From Bacteroidia bacterium (GTDB lineage: Bacteria; Bacteroidota; Bacteroidia; J057): DNA of 64,000 nt. This document shows, piece by piece, positions 49,201 to 55,367 of the stretch. How positions within the stretch are numbered: the first letter of the stretch is position 1; every line of letters starts with the position of its first letter. Where the stretch lies: NCBI GenBank assembly GCA_041391665.1, contig JAWKNO010000002.1, positions 2,542,001-2,606,000 on the forward strand, in the 5' to 3' direction. Both the position numbers and the translations under genes were made by a program. The notes beneath the pieces are model-generated. The model was not told where the DNA came from. It saw only the letters and a program-made list of their open reading frames with translations, and made no database searches.

Positions 49201-49364
49201 ATCGCTTTGGTATTAACTATACCGACCTGATTCCGGTGATGATCAAGGGCATGCAAGAGCAGCAGGAAGTACTTGATGGCCAACAGAAAACGATAGAAAC
49301 ACAACAGGAAATGATCCAAAAACTTGAAGAAAGAATTCGTTTACTGGAAGAAAAAATAAAATAG
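40269..49364 (+). CDS. Giant repetitive fibre protein with C-terminal S74 intramolecular chaperone domain
   Basis: About 3,031 residues. The ATG at 40269 starts a normal signal peptide (MKTKITLLTAFLLLALQTLVQAQ); an ATG at 40227 and an open frame to 40173 also exist. Residues about 25-135 form a conserved head domain (PQGISYQAIARDG, GNYFLRVEIDPNGNGF, ESVPFSLYAEKAG) seen in Bacteroidota tail-fibre-like proteins. Then come about 30 repeats built on GQVLKWNG-x-WAPG and INVTGTVITNTGDTNAADDIT; later ones are exactly 81 residues. The C-terminus is a peptidase S74 (phage tail-spike chaperone) domain: TSDYREKNSIENI carries the self-cleavage Ser2905 and partner Lys2910, followed by LGLIAQEVEPVI and a long coiled coil ending EERIRLLEEKIK. 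Such domains fold trimeric beta-fibres and then cut themselves off. Probably a trimeric surface fibre or adhesin; there is no T9SS signal, so the export route is unclear. Confidence 0.9.
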   Translation: MKTKITLLTAFLLLALQTLVQAQAPQGISYQAIARDGASVLNGQTIDVRFTILQGGNQVYQETNSALTNSYGLFTLNIGEGLPVAGSFANINWGLGNYFLRVEIDPNGNGFVNMGVTKMESVPFSLYAEKAGSVENVSIGDLSDVIAPVPDSGDVLKWDGTNWVSSPDEGGTVYAGQGINIVNDTIINTGDTNPNDDITIGTAANGDLAGTYPDPTVVKIQGLDVANIIPADKEVLKWDAIAGEWRPQPDAVTTGGGGGAVNTTARISGDGSAGLPLDIAQNGAQIGNVLKWNGSSWNPAVDGGTQTLTLNGTVLTLGPNGNSVNLPFTSYTDGPGINISGSVISNTGDTTSADDIMIGTAAGGDLTGTYPNPTVARLRNNSISTNIPFSGNVLKFQNGQWTPAQDNINDADSDPGNEIQTLSISGNTLTLGNGGGSVALPVYTAGSGINVSSGNVISNTGDLNPADDITIGFPAGGDLAGSFPQPLVTKIHGRTFSNQAPNNGYIYKWDSGINQWIPSIDDDTDADADPQNELQTLSLSGNTLSLSGNGGSVSIPLYTGGSGINVLGTTIVNTGDLNGNDDVTIGSSAGGDLSGTFPNPAVTRLNGFAVSNLQPATNQVLKWNGTQWTPSLDDDTDGDSNSTNELQTLTLSGNTLSLNLGGGSVNIPVYTGGSGISINASNIVTNTGDVNPNDDIKIGDNAGGDLVGTYPNPVVASLQGKPVSNAAPTTSGQVLKWNGAQWQPGIDDDTDADADPLNELQDLTLSGNTLTLSNGGGSVALPVYSGGPGINVSGTTIINTGDLNGSDDILIGSAAAGDLSGTYPNPVVSKLQGKPIASTTATSGQILKWNGTQWAPADDNFIDGDSDNANELQELSISGTTISLSVGGGSVNLPYTAGSGINLVGGTTITNTGDVNASDDITNITPAVGDLSGTFPGPTVTGLRGRPITNGVPSNANILKYNLAGNQWVYATDDVTDPDANPTNEIQTLSLTGSSLSLSLGGGSVNLPVYAAGTGIDISSNIVTNTGDLDGSDDVLIGSTANGDLSGTYPNPTVSRLQGFGVSNVTPNLNQVLKWNGSQWTPGADANTTYSAGTGISISGLNVVTNTGDTNAADDITNVSVAAGDVTGVYSNLSVGKIQGIPVAPTAPSLTGQVLKWNGSAWAPGTDDGTIYIAGTGINVTGTTITNTGDTNASDDVLTTTPASGDVTGIFSNLVVEGLQGNPVSSSTPTNVGQVLEWDGLQWVPGADDNTTYSAGTGINVTGTVITNTGDTDAADDITTSTAAAGDVAGTFPNLTVGGLQGSPVSATAPTIVGQVLKWNGSSWAPGADGVNTYTAGSGINVTGTVITNTGDTNAADDITTSTAAAGDVAGTFPNLTVDGLQGTPVAATAPTIVGQVLKWNGSSWAPGADGVNTYTAGSGINVTGTVITNTGDTNAADDITNISVAGGDASGVFSNLSVTRIQGSPVSGSAPTVAGQVLEWNGTQWTPGTDDNTTYTAGSGINVTGTVITNTGDTNAADDITTSTAAAGDVAGTFPNLTVDGLQGNPVAATAPTIVGQVLKWNGVSWAPGTDAGNTYTAGSGINVTGTVITNTGDTNAADDITTSTAAAGDVAGTFPNLTVDGLQGNPVAATAPTIVGQVLKWNGVSWAPGTDAGNTYTAGSGINVTGTVITNTGDTNAADDITNISVAGGDASGVFSNLSVTRIQGSPVSGSAPTVAGQVLEWNGTQWTPGTDDNTTYTAGSGINVTGTVITNTGDTNAADDITTSTAAAGDVAGTFPNLTVDGLQGSPVSATAPTIIGQVLKWNGSSWAPGTDGGNTYTAGSGINVTGTVITNTGDTNAADDITTSTAAAGDVAGTFPNLTVDGLQGTPVSATAPTIVGQVLKWNGSSWAPGADGVNTYTAGSGINVTGTVITNTGDTNAADDITNISVAGGDASGVFSNLSVTRIQGSPVSGSAPTVAGQVLEWNGTQWTPGTDDNTTYTAGSGINVTGTVITNTGDTNAADDITTSTAAAGDVAGTFPNLTVDGLQGNPVAATAPTIVGQVLKWNGVSWAPGTDAGNTYTAGSGINVTGTVITNTGDTNAADDITNISVAGGDASGVFSNLSVTRIQGSPVSGSAPTVAGQVLEWNGTQWTPGTDDNTTYTAGSGINVTGTVITNTGDTNAADDITTSTAAAGDVAGTFPNLTVDGLQGSPVSATAPTIIGQVLKWNGSSWAPGTDGGNTYTAGSGINVTGTVITNTGDTNAADDITTSTAAAGDVAGTFPNLTVDGLQGTPVSATAPTIVGQVLKWNGSSWAPGTDGGNIYTAGTGINVTGTVITNTGDTNAADDITTSTAAAGDVAGTFPNLTVDGLQGSPVSATAPTVVGQVLKWNGGSWAPGTDDGASYSGGTGISVVGTTITNTGDTNAADDITNTTAAAGDLSGVYPSPTVTAIQGKPVTNAAPALNQVLKWNGTQWNPSADAVDDADASPTNEIQVLSISGSNLVLSNGGGSVAYPPTYTGGAGIALSGTQIINIGDTNAADDITNTSVAAGDVTGTFANLNVEALQGVPVSATAPTVIGQVLEWDGTQWTPGADNGVLYSGSNYIDVTGNIITNTGDTSNVNEIQTLSITGTTIFLSNGGSSVALPYSPGTGIAFAGGIISNTGDINAADDITTSTAATGDVTGTFPNLTVDGLQGSPVSATAPTIAGQVLKWNGTSWAPGTDINNTYTAGTGINVTGTVITNTGDTNAADDITTATAATGDVTGTFPNLTVDGLQGVAVSATAPTLDQVLKFDGTNWIPAADATASYVAGTGIDITGNTVTNTGDTNAADDITTATAATGDVTGTFPNLTVDGLQGVAVSATAPITSEFLTYNGTNWVADSIQTSDIKITTDLLPPNNTFNLGGPSNLWLEVYAANGLINTSDYREKNSIENINYGMDQIMQLRPVSFRWNQHPELGLKLGLIAQEVEPVISEVVKTHQYRINPQTGLMEQVELDRFGINYTDLIPVMIKGMQEQQEVLDGQQKTIETQQEMIQKLEERIRLLEEKIK
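43580..47480 (+). repeat. Array of 243-bp (81-codon) units in exact register within the fibre gene
   Basis: Seventeen successive TNTGD segments (from about 43580 to about 47470) are spaced exactly 243 bp apart. Two unit types alternate: one with VDGLQG-xPV-ATAPTI and one with RIQGSPVSGSAPTVAGQ. Units before 43.5 kb and after 47.5 kb are longer or diverged. Confidence 0.9.
45105..47158 (+). repeat. Identical 839-bp segments repeated at a 1,215-bp offset
   Basis: Base-by-base comparison shows 45105-45943 and 46320-47158 identical; the offset of 1,215 bp is five 243-bp units. The pair ends at single-base differences (45104/46319 and 45944/47159). Next to it, about 44773-45043 also equals 45016-45286 at an offset of one unit. 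Confidence 0.85.
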
Positions 49365-49368
49365 TAAG

Positions 49369-49887
49369 ATGAGACATATCCTTAGCTTCTTACTGGCTTT
49401 TGCCAGCACATGTTCTTTGTTTGCTCAGTTGAGTCTGGATCGTCAGGTTCTCGGTACCACCGGCCATTGGGGACAAGTAGGGCAATACAGCCTCTCCTAC
49501 ACAGCAGGTGAACTGGTAACAGCTACAGCTATTACCACAAACGGAATGCTCATTCTGACTCAAGGGTTTCAGCAGCCGGATACAAGGGGTACTTTTGTGG
49601 GTATCGATGATGAGGTAAAACTTCCCGTCAGCTACAAAATTTTTCCTAATCCTACTACCGGTGTTTTGAAAGTAGAATTGTCAGCGGATAAACCAGCTGT
49701 TGTGAAAATGGATATGTACGATATGCGTGGACGCAAGACCAGTGTGCCGCTTCAAAGAATTCAGTTTTCGGGAAGCCGGACGACGATCTTCAATATGGAA
49801 GCGCTGGCAGATGGGATCTATATGTTGAATTTCCGCACTGACGACGGCACGTTGATTCAATCAGAAAAAATTCAGAAAATACACTAA
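49369..49887 (+). CDS. Small secreted T9SS-sorted protein, partner of the fibre gene
   Basis: A 172-residue protein. Signal peptide at 1-19 (ending SLFAQ). Residues about 20-72 form a beta-rich domain (TTGHWGQVGQYSLSYTAGELV, ILTQGFQQPD) that often precedes T9SS signals in Bacteroidota. The end is a T9SS type A module: IFPNPTTGVLKVEL, VKMDMYDMRGRKTS, ADGIYMLNF. It starts four bases after the fibre stop codon, so it is surely co-transcribed and perhaps translationally coupled. It may anchor or cap the fibre at the outer surface; this is inference from position only. Confidence 0.88.
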   Translation: MRHILSFLLAFASTCSLFAQLSLDRQVLGTTGHWGQVGQYSLSYTAGELVTATAITTNGMLILTQGFQQPDTRGTFVGIDDEVKLPVSYKIFPNPTTGVLKVELSADKPAVVKMDMYDMRGRKTSVPLQRIQFSGSRTTIFNMEALADGIYMLNFRTDDGTLIQSEKIQKIH

Positions 49888-49897
49888 CTCTATCCCT

Positions 49898-50365
49898 ATG
49901 TTTAAATATTGTTTGCTGATATGCAGTTTGTGTTTTCTTGTCGTATCCGCCCGTGCGCAGGAGATCTATGCACAAAGTGATACCTTGATTCTGGATTTTG
50001 GTTATCCTATCCTGACAGTGATTGATGACCTTCGGTTTACTGATGAAAATGACAACAACAATATCGATCCGGAGGAATCCAGTATTATCAGTTTTACTAT
50101 CAAAAATACAGGTGCATATCTCGCCAAAGCAGTTTCCATTCGCCCGCAGGAACTCAACAATTTGGCAGGTCTCCTGCTACCCGAAGAAGTGAAAATCGGC
50201 GATATAAAACCCGGTGAAGATAAGTTGATTCAGGTGGGGATTGTTTCGGGGAAAGAATTGGAGAAAGGAACGGCGAGTCTGATTTTCTATATCAATGAAA
50301 ATGGAAAATACGATGATATTTCTATCGTATATGCCGTAGGGACTTCCTCCCTGAAGAAGAAGTAA
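49898..50365 (+). CDS. Small exported CARDB/Ig-like protein, third gene of the fibre operon
   Basis: A 155-residue protein. Signal peptide at 1-21 (ending SARAQ). The rest is one beta-sandwich-like domain with an acidic, asparagine-rich loop (DENDNNNIDPEES) and the pattern ISFTIKNTGAYLAKAVSIRP typical of CARDB/NEW3-like domains. There is no sorting signal and no lipobox, so it is probably periplasmic. It begins 10 bases after the previous stop and is followed by a terminator, closing the operon. A periplasmic chaperone or assembly factor for the fibre is possible, but nothing in the sequence shows it. Confidence 0.8.
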   Translation: MFKYCLLICSLCFLVVSARAQEIYAQSDTLILDFGYPILTVIDDLRFTDENDNNNIDPEESSIISFTIKNTGAYLAKAVSIRPQELNNLAGLLLPEEVKIGDIKPGEDKLIQVGIVSGKELEKGTASLIFYINENGKYDDISIVYAVGTSSLKKK

Positions 50366-50385
50366 AAAGGTATCGATAAAAAAGC

Positions 50386-50426
50386 CCGGACCAGTTATCT
50401 GCAAAGAAAACCGGTCCGGTTTTTTA
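50386..50426. terminator. Bidirectional terminator between the fibre operon and the DUF2911 gene
   Basis: CCGGACC (50386-50392) pairs with GGTCCGG (50413-50419). TTTTTT follows on the plus strand, and the AAAAAA before the left arm supplies a T-run on the minus strand. Confidence 0.75.
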
Positions 50427-50430
50427 TTTC

Positions 50431-50958
50431 CTATTCAAAGGCAACCGGCACACTCACGCGGGTTTTATCCCATGCGATGATAAGAGTGTTTTCATGAAAC
50501 AGGATAGCCATGGCCTCAACTTCATCTCCCTGGCTGACTGTACCTTCCACTCTGACTACGTCAAGATCATCTTTGTAAGAATATGCACCCCACTGGTCCA
50601 GTCCACTGTTGAGGATAATGGTCCACTTTGCATCGCCAGGAATAGAAAACAGGGAATAAGTTCCTGCTTTTACCATTTGACCACCGAAAGTTACGTCTTT
50701 AAAAAACTTGATTTCCGTTGCTTCATTGGCACCGGTACGCCATACTTTTTCGAAGGGAACAATGCCTCCAAAAATCTCGCGTCCATTTTTCATAGGCCGG
50801 GAATACACAACTTTTGCAACTGTTTCCTTATCTTTTCGGAGATAACTGATATCTGCAGGGCTTTTGTCAACTGCAGGAATTTTCTGACCAAAAGCTTCCA
50901 TACCAAACAGCAGTATCGCTGTCAGTAGTATGGTGGTTAACATCTGTAAATTTTTCAT
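50431..50958 (-). CDS. DUF2911 domain-containing exported protein
   Basis: A 175-residue protein with a signal peptide (residues 1-24, ending MEAFGQ). The body carries the DUF2911 signature: VVYSRPMKNGREIFGGIVPFEKVWRTGANEATEI (in sections), KAGTYSLFSIPG, and WGAYSYKDDLDVVRV. The family is common in Bacteroidota, periplasmic or secreted, and has no established function. Divergently placed from the next gene with 53 bases between starts. Confidence 0.9.
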   Translation of the reverse strand: MKNLQMLTTILLTAILLFGMEAFGQKIPAVDKSPADISYLRKDKETVAKVVYSRPMKNGREIFGGIVPFEKVWRTGANEATEIKFFKDVTFGGQMVKAGTYSLFSIPGDAKWTIILNSGLDQWGAYSYKDDLDVVRVEGTVSQGDEVEAMAILFHENTLIIAWDKTRVSVPVAFE

Positions 50959-51011
50959 AATGTTTTTAATTTTAATGAAGCGTAGATTTAGTAGCTCAAA
51001 GTTAACAAATT

Positions 51012-52739
51012 ATGGAGATCAATGACCTGGCTTTATCCAGGGCAAGAGAAGCCCGGGCCGCCATCGAAAGATTATATACGGAGATGCGCCACATTTTCAA
51101 CAGTGGTTCTTACAAAAACCCGGGAGCATCGGGAGAAGTGCTTACCCAGGCACTCCTTACCTTAAGCCCTGAAATCTACGGATCCATGGGCGACCCTGAC
51201 AAGGTAGAGCTGGCAGGGCTTATTTATGTAATCGACCGCCTACCCAAAGGAATAGAGGAATGCCGGCTCGTAAAACTGATTTCGGAAGAAGGTTTTAAGG
51301 ACTCAGAATTTGAGGTGATCATCCCGCTCAGCCGCAGGAGAAACTGCTACAAAGTCGACGAAGAACATATGTATATCGAAGTGACGCGCGGCAGGAGCGA
51401 GATTTACGATATACTTACTCACCTCACTTTTATGTATATGGAGGCCGAAAAAATTCGTAAACACGCTTTTGATGAAAATAATAAACCTTGTCTTGAATGG
51501 GAAAAGCTGGAAGCGATTGTTAAAAACGATTCGAAGATAGATGATAAAAACCGCGAGTTGGCGATTACCTATATGAGTTCGCTTTTGGGGCGGACATTTG
51601 AAGAAACGCGGCATGCATATCGGCGTATGGCTCAGCATTCATTAACCAATAACGGACTTTTTCATGTGATATATTGGTTGGGGAAAGTAGCGATGGACGA
51701 ACATTTGCATGGGAAAAGTCGTGAAATAACTTTTTCACCCACACTCCGGGCTCGAATTGGCCATCATATTTACGGAGAAAAATGGGCCAATCAGATCAAA
51801 GAGTTTCTTCTCAGTAACCAGTTGATCGAACGACCTGTGCATATTATCAGTGCCAATCTTCACAGTGTGCTGAATAGTATTTATGCCTGGCCGGCCATGA
51901 AAAAACATCTCAAAGGAAAACTCAAATCCATAGAATCGCTGGCACTGAACCTCAGTAAACCTGCACATAACAACCTTCGGGAAAAAGTGCTGGAATTTGC
52001 CCTGGAGAATGGAATGAGTATGCTGGAAGATCATACAGGAACCAATATTTCTGTGCAGATTATCGACACCGATAAACTTGACCTGCGTTCGCTGGCACCC
52101 GAACTTTCATTTGACGAGGCGTATATCAGAGCTGAAAAACCTGTGATTATTGTCATGGATTATGCTTTTGGCGAACAGGCCTTCGAGACGATGGACGAGC
52201 TGCTGAAACCGTTGGATTCGGATGAAAGAAGCTGGCCTATGCCGGTCGCTTCCATATCGATTATGGGGAAAGCCGGAATCCTGACAGGGGGAAAAGGAGA
52301 TATTATGATTCCTACGGCACATATTTTTGAAGGTACTGCGGACAACTACCCGCTCGAAAATGATCTGAAAATGGAAGACTTCTCCAATGACGGTATGCTT
52401 GTATGTGAAGGTCCTATGATTACGGTGTTGGGGACATCGCTGCAAAACCGCGATGTTTTGGGTTATTTCAGAGATTCTTCATGGAAAGCGATCGGGCTGG
52501 AAATGGAAGGTGCACATTATCAGAAAGCTATACAGGCGGCGGCAATGATTCGCAAAAATATCGATCGGGGAGTAAGGCTGCGGTATGCCTACTATGCTTC
52601 GGATAATCCTTTACTTACGGGAAGTACACTTGCCTCCGGCAGCCTGGGGGAAGTAGGCGTAAAACCTACCTATCTGATAACGCTGCGGATTCTTGACCGG
52701 ATCCTGACTCCAAAGAAGATGGTCTCCCATTATGTTTAG
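51012..52739 (+). CDS. DUF6909-like protein with a nucleoside-phosphorylase-like C-terminal half
   Basis: A 575-residue cytoplasmic protein. The N-terminal 340 residues are helical and unlike any enzyme I know (VIDRLPKGIEECRLVKLI, IYDILTHLTFMYMEAEKIRKH, SLLGRTFEETRHAYRRMAQH). The last 210 residues follow the order of the PNP/UDP phosphorylase and MTA/SAH nucleosidase fold: KPVIIVMDYAFGEQA, ASISIMGKAGIL-TGGKGDIMIP (compare the G-A-L...GDI segment), and IGLEMEGAHYQKAI at about 495-508, where the family has its ribose-binding Met-Glu. To my recollection the whole matches DUF6909 of Bacteroidota. If the nucleosidase-like half is active it would cleave or sense a nucleoside; the N-terminal half may regulate it. 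Function not established. Confidence 0.6.
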   Translation: MEINDLALSRAREARAAIERLYTEMRHIFNSGSYKNPGASGEVLTQALLTLSPEIYGSMGDPDKVELAGLIYVIDRLPKGIEECRLVKLISEEGFKDSEFEVIIPLSRRRNCYKVDEEHMYIEVTRGRSEIYDILTHLTFMYMEAEKIRKHAFDENNKPCLEWEKLEAIVKNDSKIDDKNRELAITYMSSLLGRTFEETRHAYRRMAQHSLTNNGLFHVIYWLGKVAMDEHLHGKSREITFSPTLRARIGHHIYGEKWANQIKEFLLSNQLIERPVHIISANLHSVLNSIYAWPAMKKHLKGKLKSIESLALNLSKPAHNNLREKVLEFALENGMSMLEDHTGTNISVQIIDTDKLDLRSLAPELSFDEAYIRAEKPVIIVMDYAFGEQAFETMDELLKPLDSDERSWPMPVASISIMGKAGILTGGKGDIMIPTAHIFEGTADNYPLENDLKMEDFSNDGMLVCEGPMITVLGTSLQNRDVLGYFRDSSWKAIGLEMEGAHYQKAIQAAAMIRKNIDRGVRLRYAYYASDNPLLTGSTLASGSLGEVGVKPTYLITLRILDRILTPKKMVSHYV

Positions 52740-52816
52740 CCTGCAGAGAGGATATAGCCTGCAAATTTGCCTTATCCGGGTATTTTGATTTATTTGTTCC
52801 AAAATCTTAAAAATAC

Positions 52817-54460
52817 ATGGAAATTATTACCACCGTACAGGGTGCCATTGACAGCGTTTTGGGACCGGTACTCATTGTAATGTTGCTGCTTACCGGCGTT
52901 TTTCTGACCATTCGGCTTGGGTTTATTCAGTTTCGAAGACTGGGACATGGTTTTGCCGTAGCAACAGGAAAATACGACGACCCCAACGATCCCGGCGACG
53001 TTTCGCATTTTCAGGCACTTGCTACTGCCCTTTCTGCTACAGTAGGAATTGGTAATATTGCCGGTGTGGCCATCGCTATTCACTGGGGAGGGCCGGGTGC
53101 ACTTTTTTGGATGTGGATCACGGCGCTTTTGGGTATGGCTACCAAGTTTACCGAAGTTACCCTCGCACAAAAATATCGCGATGTGGAGACCGGGGAAGCA
53201 AGCCAAATGGTGGGAACGGTTTCTGGTGGGCCGATGTATTATATAGAACGAGGGTTAGGTAAAAACTGGAAGTGGCTGGCCGTTTTTGTGGCATTTGCAC
53301 TTATGCTTACCGCATTTCTTACCGGCAATGCGATCCAGGCCAATACCGTTGCCGACCTGATGAATTCTGAGTTTGGAATTCCTACCTGGGGTACGGGTGT
53401 ATTTACTGCGGCCATTGTGGCGATGGTGATTTTGGGGGGAATCAGTCGGATTGGAAAAGTTACCGGTATCCTGGCTCCGGCAATGGCCGGGTTATATGTT
53501 CTGGGGGGACTGACTGTGCTTTTTATCAACTACGCAGAAATCCTCCCTGCTTTTAAACTGATTTTTTCGGAAGCTTTTAATCCTACGGCAGGGGTAGCCG
53601 GCACAGGGATAGGTGTATTGATACAGACTTTGGTATGGGGGGTAAAAAGAGGGCTTTTCTCCAATGAAGCCGGGCAGGGATCTGCCCCCATTGCGCACTC
53701 TGCCGCAAAAACAGACGAACCGGTCTCAGAAGGTGCTGTGGCACTTCTGGAGCCTTTTATCGATACGATTATTATTTGTTCGATCACTGGACTGGTCATC
53801 CTGAGTACAGGTGTCTGGACCCAAAAAACACCTACAGAGCTTATTCTCGGTAGCAGCGATGTCTCATGGGTTGAGCAGTCGGGTGAAGATGTTACGTTTG
53901 GCAGCGCGCCCTCCGAGTTGGTGGTAGTAGAAGGGGTTGCACAGGGAAATACACATTTTGCCTGGCATGAAGTAGCGGTAACTGAAATTTATACAGATGC
54001 TGCCCATTCGCTGAAGTTTTCGGGGAAAATCCTGCCGGGTGAAAGCCGCGCGGTGGGGGATGACGGTACAGAATACAGGGTCTTGCACGGTGATGCAGTA
54101 GAAAATGCTGCCCCGCTTACAGCCCTGGCCTTTTCCAAGGACCTCGGCCGTGCGGGGCGAATCATTGTCGTTGTCTGCGTATTTCTGTTTGCCGTATCTA
54201 CGGCCATTTCCTGGAGTTATTACGGAGACCGTTGCGCCAACTACCTGTTTGGGAAAAAGGCCATTCTGCCCTACAAACTGATATTTGTGCTGATGCACTT
54301 TATTGGTGCCGTTACAGCTCTGAATACAATCTGGGGATTGGGAGACACCGCATTGAGTCTCGTAACCATTCCCAACGTATTTGCTTTGCTGTTGCTCTCC
54401 GGGGTGGTGAAGAAAATGTCAGACGAATACTTCAAAAACAAATCCTATCTGAGAGAATAG
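52817..54460 (+). CDS. Sodium:alanine symporter (AGCS) family amino-acid carrier
   Basis: A 547-residue inner-membrane carrier that takes up alanine, glycine or a similar amino acid with Na+. The family signature is clear: FQALATALSATVGIGNIAGVAIAIHWGGPGALFWMW (in sections), SGGPMYYIERGL, GLFSNEAGQGSAPIAHSAA. About ten hydrophobic segments are visible. Odd feature: after WTQKTPTE the membrane pattern is interrupted by about 105 hydrophilic residues (about 338-443, including EQSGEDVTFGSAPSEL and FSGKILPGESRAVGDDG) before the last membrane helices resume at RAGRIIVVVCVFLFAV. Ordinary family members (about 450 residues) lack most of this. Substrate not predictable. Confidence 0.92.
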   Translation: MEIITTVQGAIDSVLGPVLIVMLLLTGVFLTIRLGFIQFRRLGHGFAVATGKYDDPNDPGDVSHFQALATALSATVGIGNIAGVAIAIHWGGPGALFWMWITALLGMATKFTEVTLAQKYRDVETGEASQMVGTVSGGPMYYIERGLGKNWKWLAVFVAFALMLTAFLTGNAIQANTVADLMNSEFGIPTWGTGVFTAAIVAMVILGGISRIGKVTGILAPAMAGLYVLGGLTVLFINYAEILPAFKLIFSEAFNPTAGVAGTGIGVLIQTLVWGVKRGLFSNEAGQGSAPIAHSAAKTDEPVSEGAVALLEPFIDTIIICSITGLVILSTGVWTQKTPTELILGSSDVSWVEQSGEDVTFGSAPSELVVVEGVAQGNTHFAWHEVAVTEIYTDAAHSLKFSGKILPGESRAVGDDGTEYRVLHGDAVENAAPLTALAFSKDLGRAGRIIVVVCVFLFAVSTAISWSYYGDRCANYLFGKKAILPYKLIFVLMHFIGAVTALNTIWGLGDTALSLVTIPNVFALLLLSGVVKKMSDEYFKNKSYLRE

Positions 54461-54469
54461 GTTCAATTG

Positions 54470-55297
54470 CTAAGAATCAAGGACCCCGTGGGTATAGCCA
54501 ACACATTCGGCCATACCGGGCATGGGGTCTTTTCCGTCTTTTTCATATTCAAGACCAACTACGCCAGTGTATTTGATTTTTTGCAGGGTAGCGAGGAAGC
54601 CGGGAATGTCAATAATTCCCCTTCCCAGTTCGACTGGTACGCCGTCTTTCCCTTCCTTATCTACATCTTTCAAATGGATATCATAGAGACGTGAAGCGTA
54701 TTTTTTTGCCATTGCAGAAGGGTCCTGACCAATTCGCCTCGTATGACCGATATCCATACAAAGGCCAATGCGGGTATCTAGATTTTTGATTTTTTCATAA
54801 ACCGTATCGGGACCTGGATACACGTCATCACCGGGGCCATGATTGTGGATGGCAAGTTTAATATTCGTTTCCTTAACTTTTTCTTCGGCTCTTGCAAGCA
54901 GGTCATGGTTTGGCACACCAATGATCACCTCGACACCCGCCATTTTTGCGTAAGCAAATGCCTGATCTACCTGCTCGGCAGTTTTCATATAAATAACACC
55001 GACTCCGTAAAGATTCAGCCCGGCGTCACGCACTTTTTGTGCAATCGTTTTGATCTGGCTTTCTGAGCTTTCCAGTGGCATGTGCATGCTCTTCAGCGCG
55101 ATATGCGTGAGATTTACCCGTTTGGTCATCGTTATGGTTTGATCAAGGGTAAATTCGCGTAGCGTATAGGAAGCCAGGCCCAGGGTGAGGGAATGGCTCG
55201 AAGGTGCCGGACGAAAACCGGGCAGCATCGTAGCACCTGCCAAAGTGCCTGCGCCAATACCTAAGGTGCGTAGAAAATTTTTTCTGGATACATTCAT
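54470..55297 (-). CDS. Exported sugar phosphate isomerase/epimerase-like TIM-barrel protein
   Basis: A 275-residue protein. The N-terminus (MNVSRKNFLRTLGIGAGTLAG) resembles a Tat signal, with RK in place of RR, so periplasmic location is likely but not certain. The body is a xylose-isomerase-like TIM barrel (AP_endonuc_2 fold): LGLASYTLREFTLDQ, metal-binding positions suggested by VEVIIGVPNHD, KLAIHNHGPGDDVYPG, GLCMDIGHT, IHLKDVDKEG, and GVVGLEYEKDG. This is the usual set of His, Asp and Glu ligands for a divalent metal. Probably an isomerase or epimerase for an unknown sugar acid or inositol-like substrate. It faces the symporter gene convergently with nine bases between the stops. Confidence 0.85.
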   Translation of the reverse strand: MNVSRKNFLRTLGIGAGTLAGATMLPGFRPAPSSHSLTLGLASYTLREFTLDQTITMTKRVNLTHIALKSMHMPLESSESQIKTIAQKVRDAGLNLYGVGVIYMKTAEQVDQAFAYAKMAGVEVIIGVPNHDLLARAEEKVKETNIKLAIHNHGPGDDVYPGPDTVYEKIKNLDTRIGLCMDIGHTRRIGQDPSAMAKKYASRLYDIHLKDVDKEGKDGVPVELGRGIIDIPGFLATLQKIKYTGVVGLEYEKDGKDPMPGMAECVGYTHGVLDS

Positions 55298-55367
55298 GAG
55301 AAAGAGTAGGTTAATTCTAGTGTTTGAAAAGGTAACTTAATAAAAAGGCGCAAACTTTTTACAAAAT

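Noticed and set aside
40269..49364. Possible prophage because of the S74 tail-spike domain
   Set aside because: No capsid, terminase, tail, lysis or integrase genes flank it; the protein has a signal peptide and the operon partners carry T9SS or export signals.
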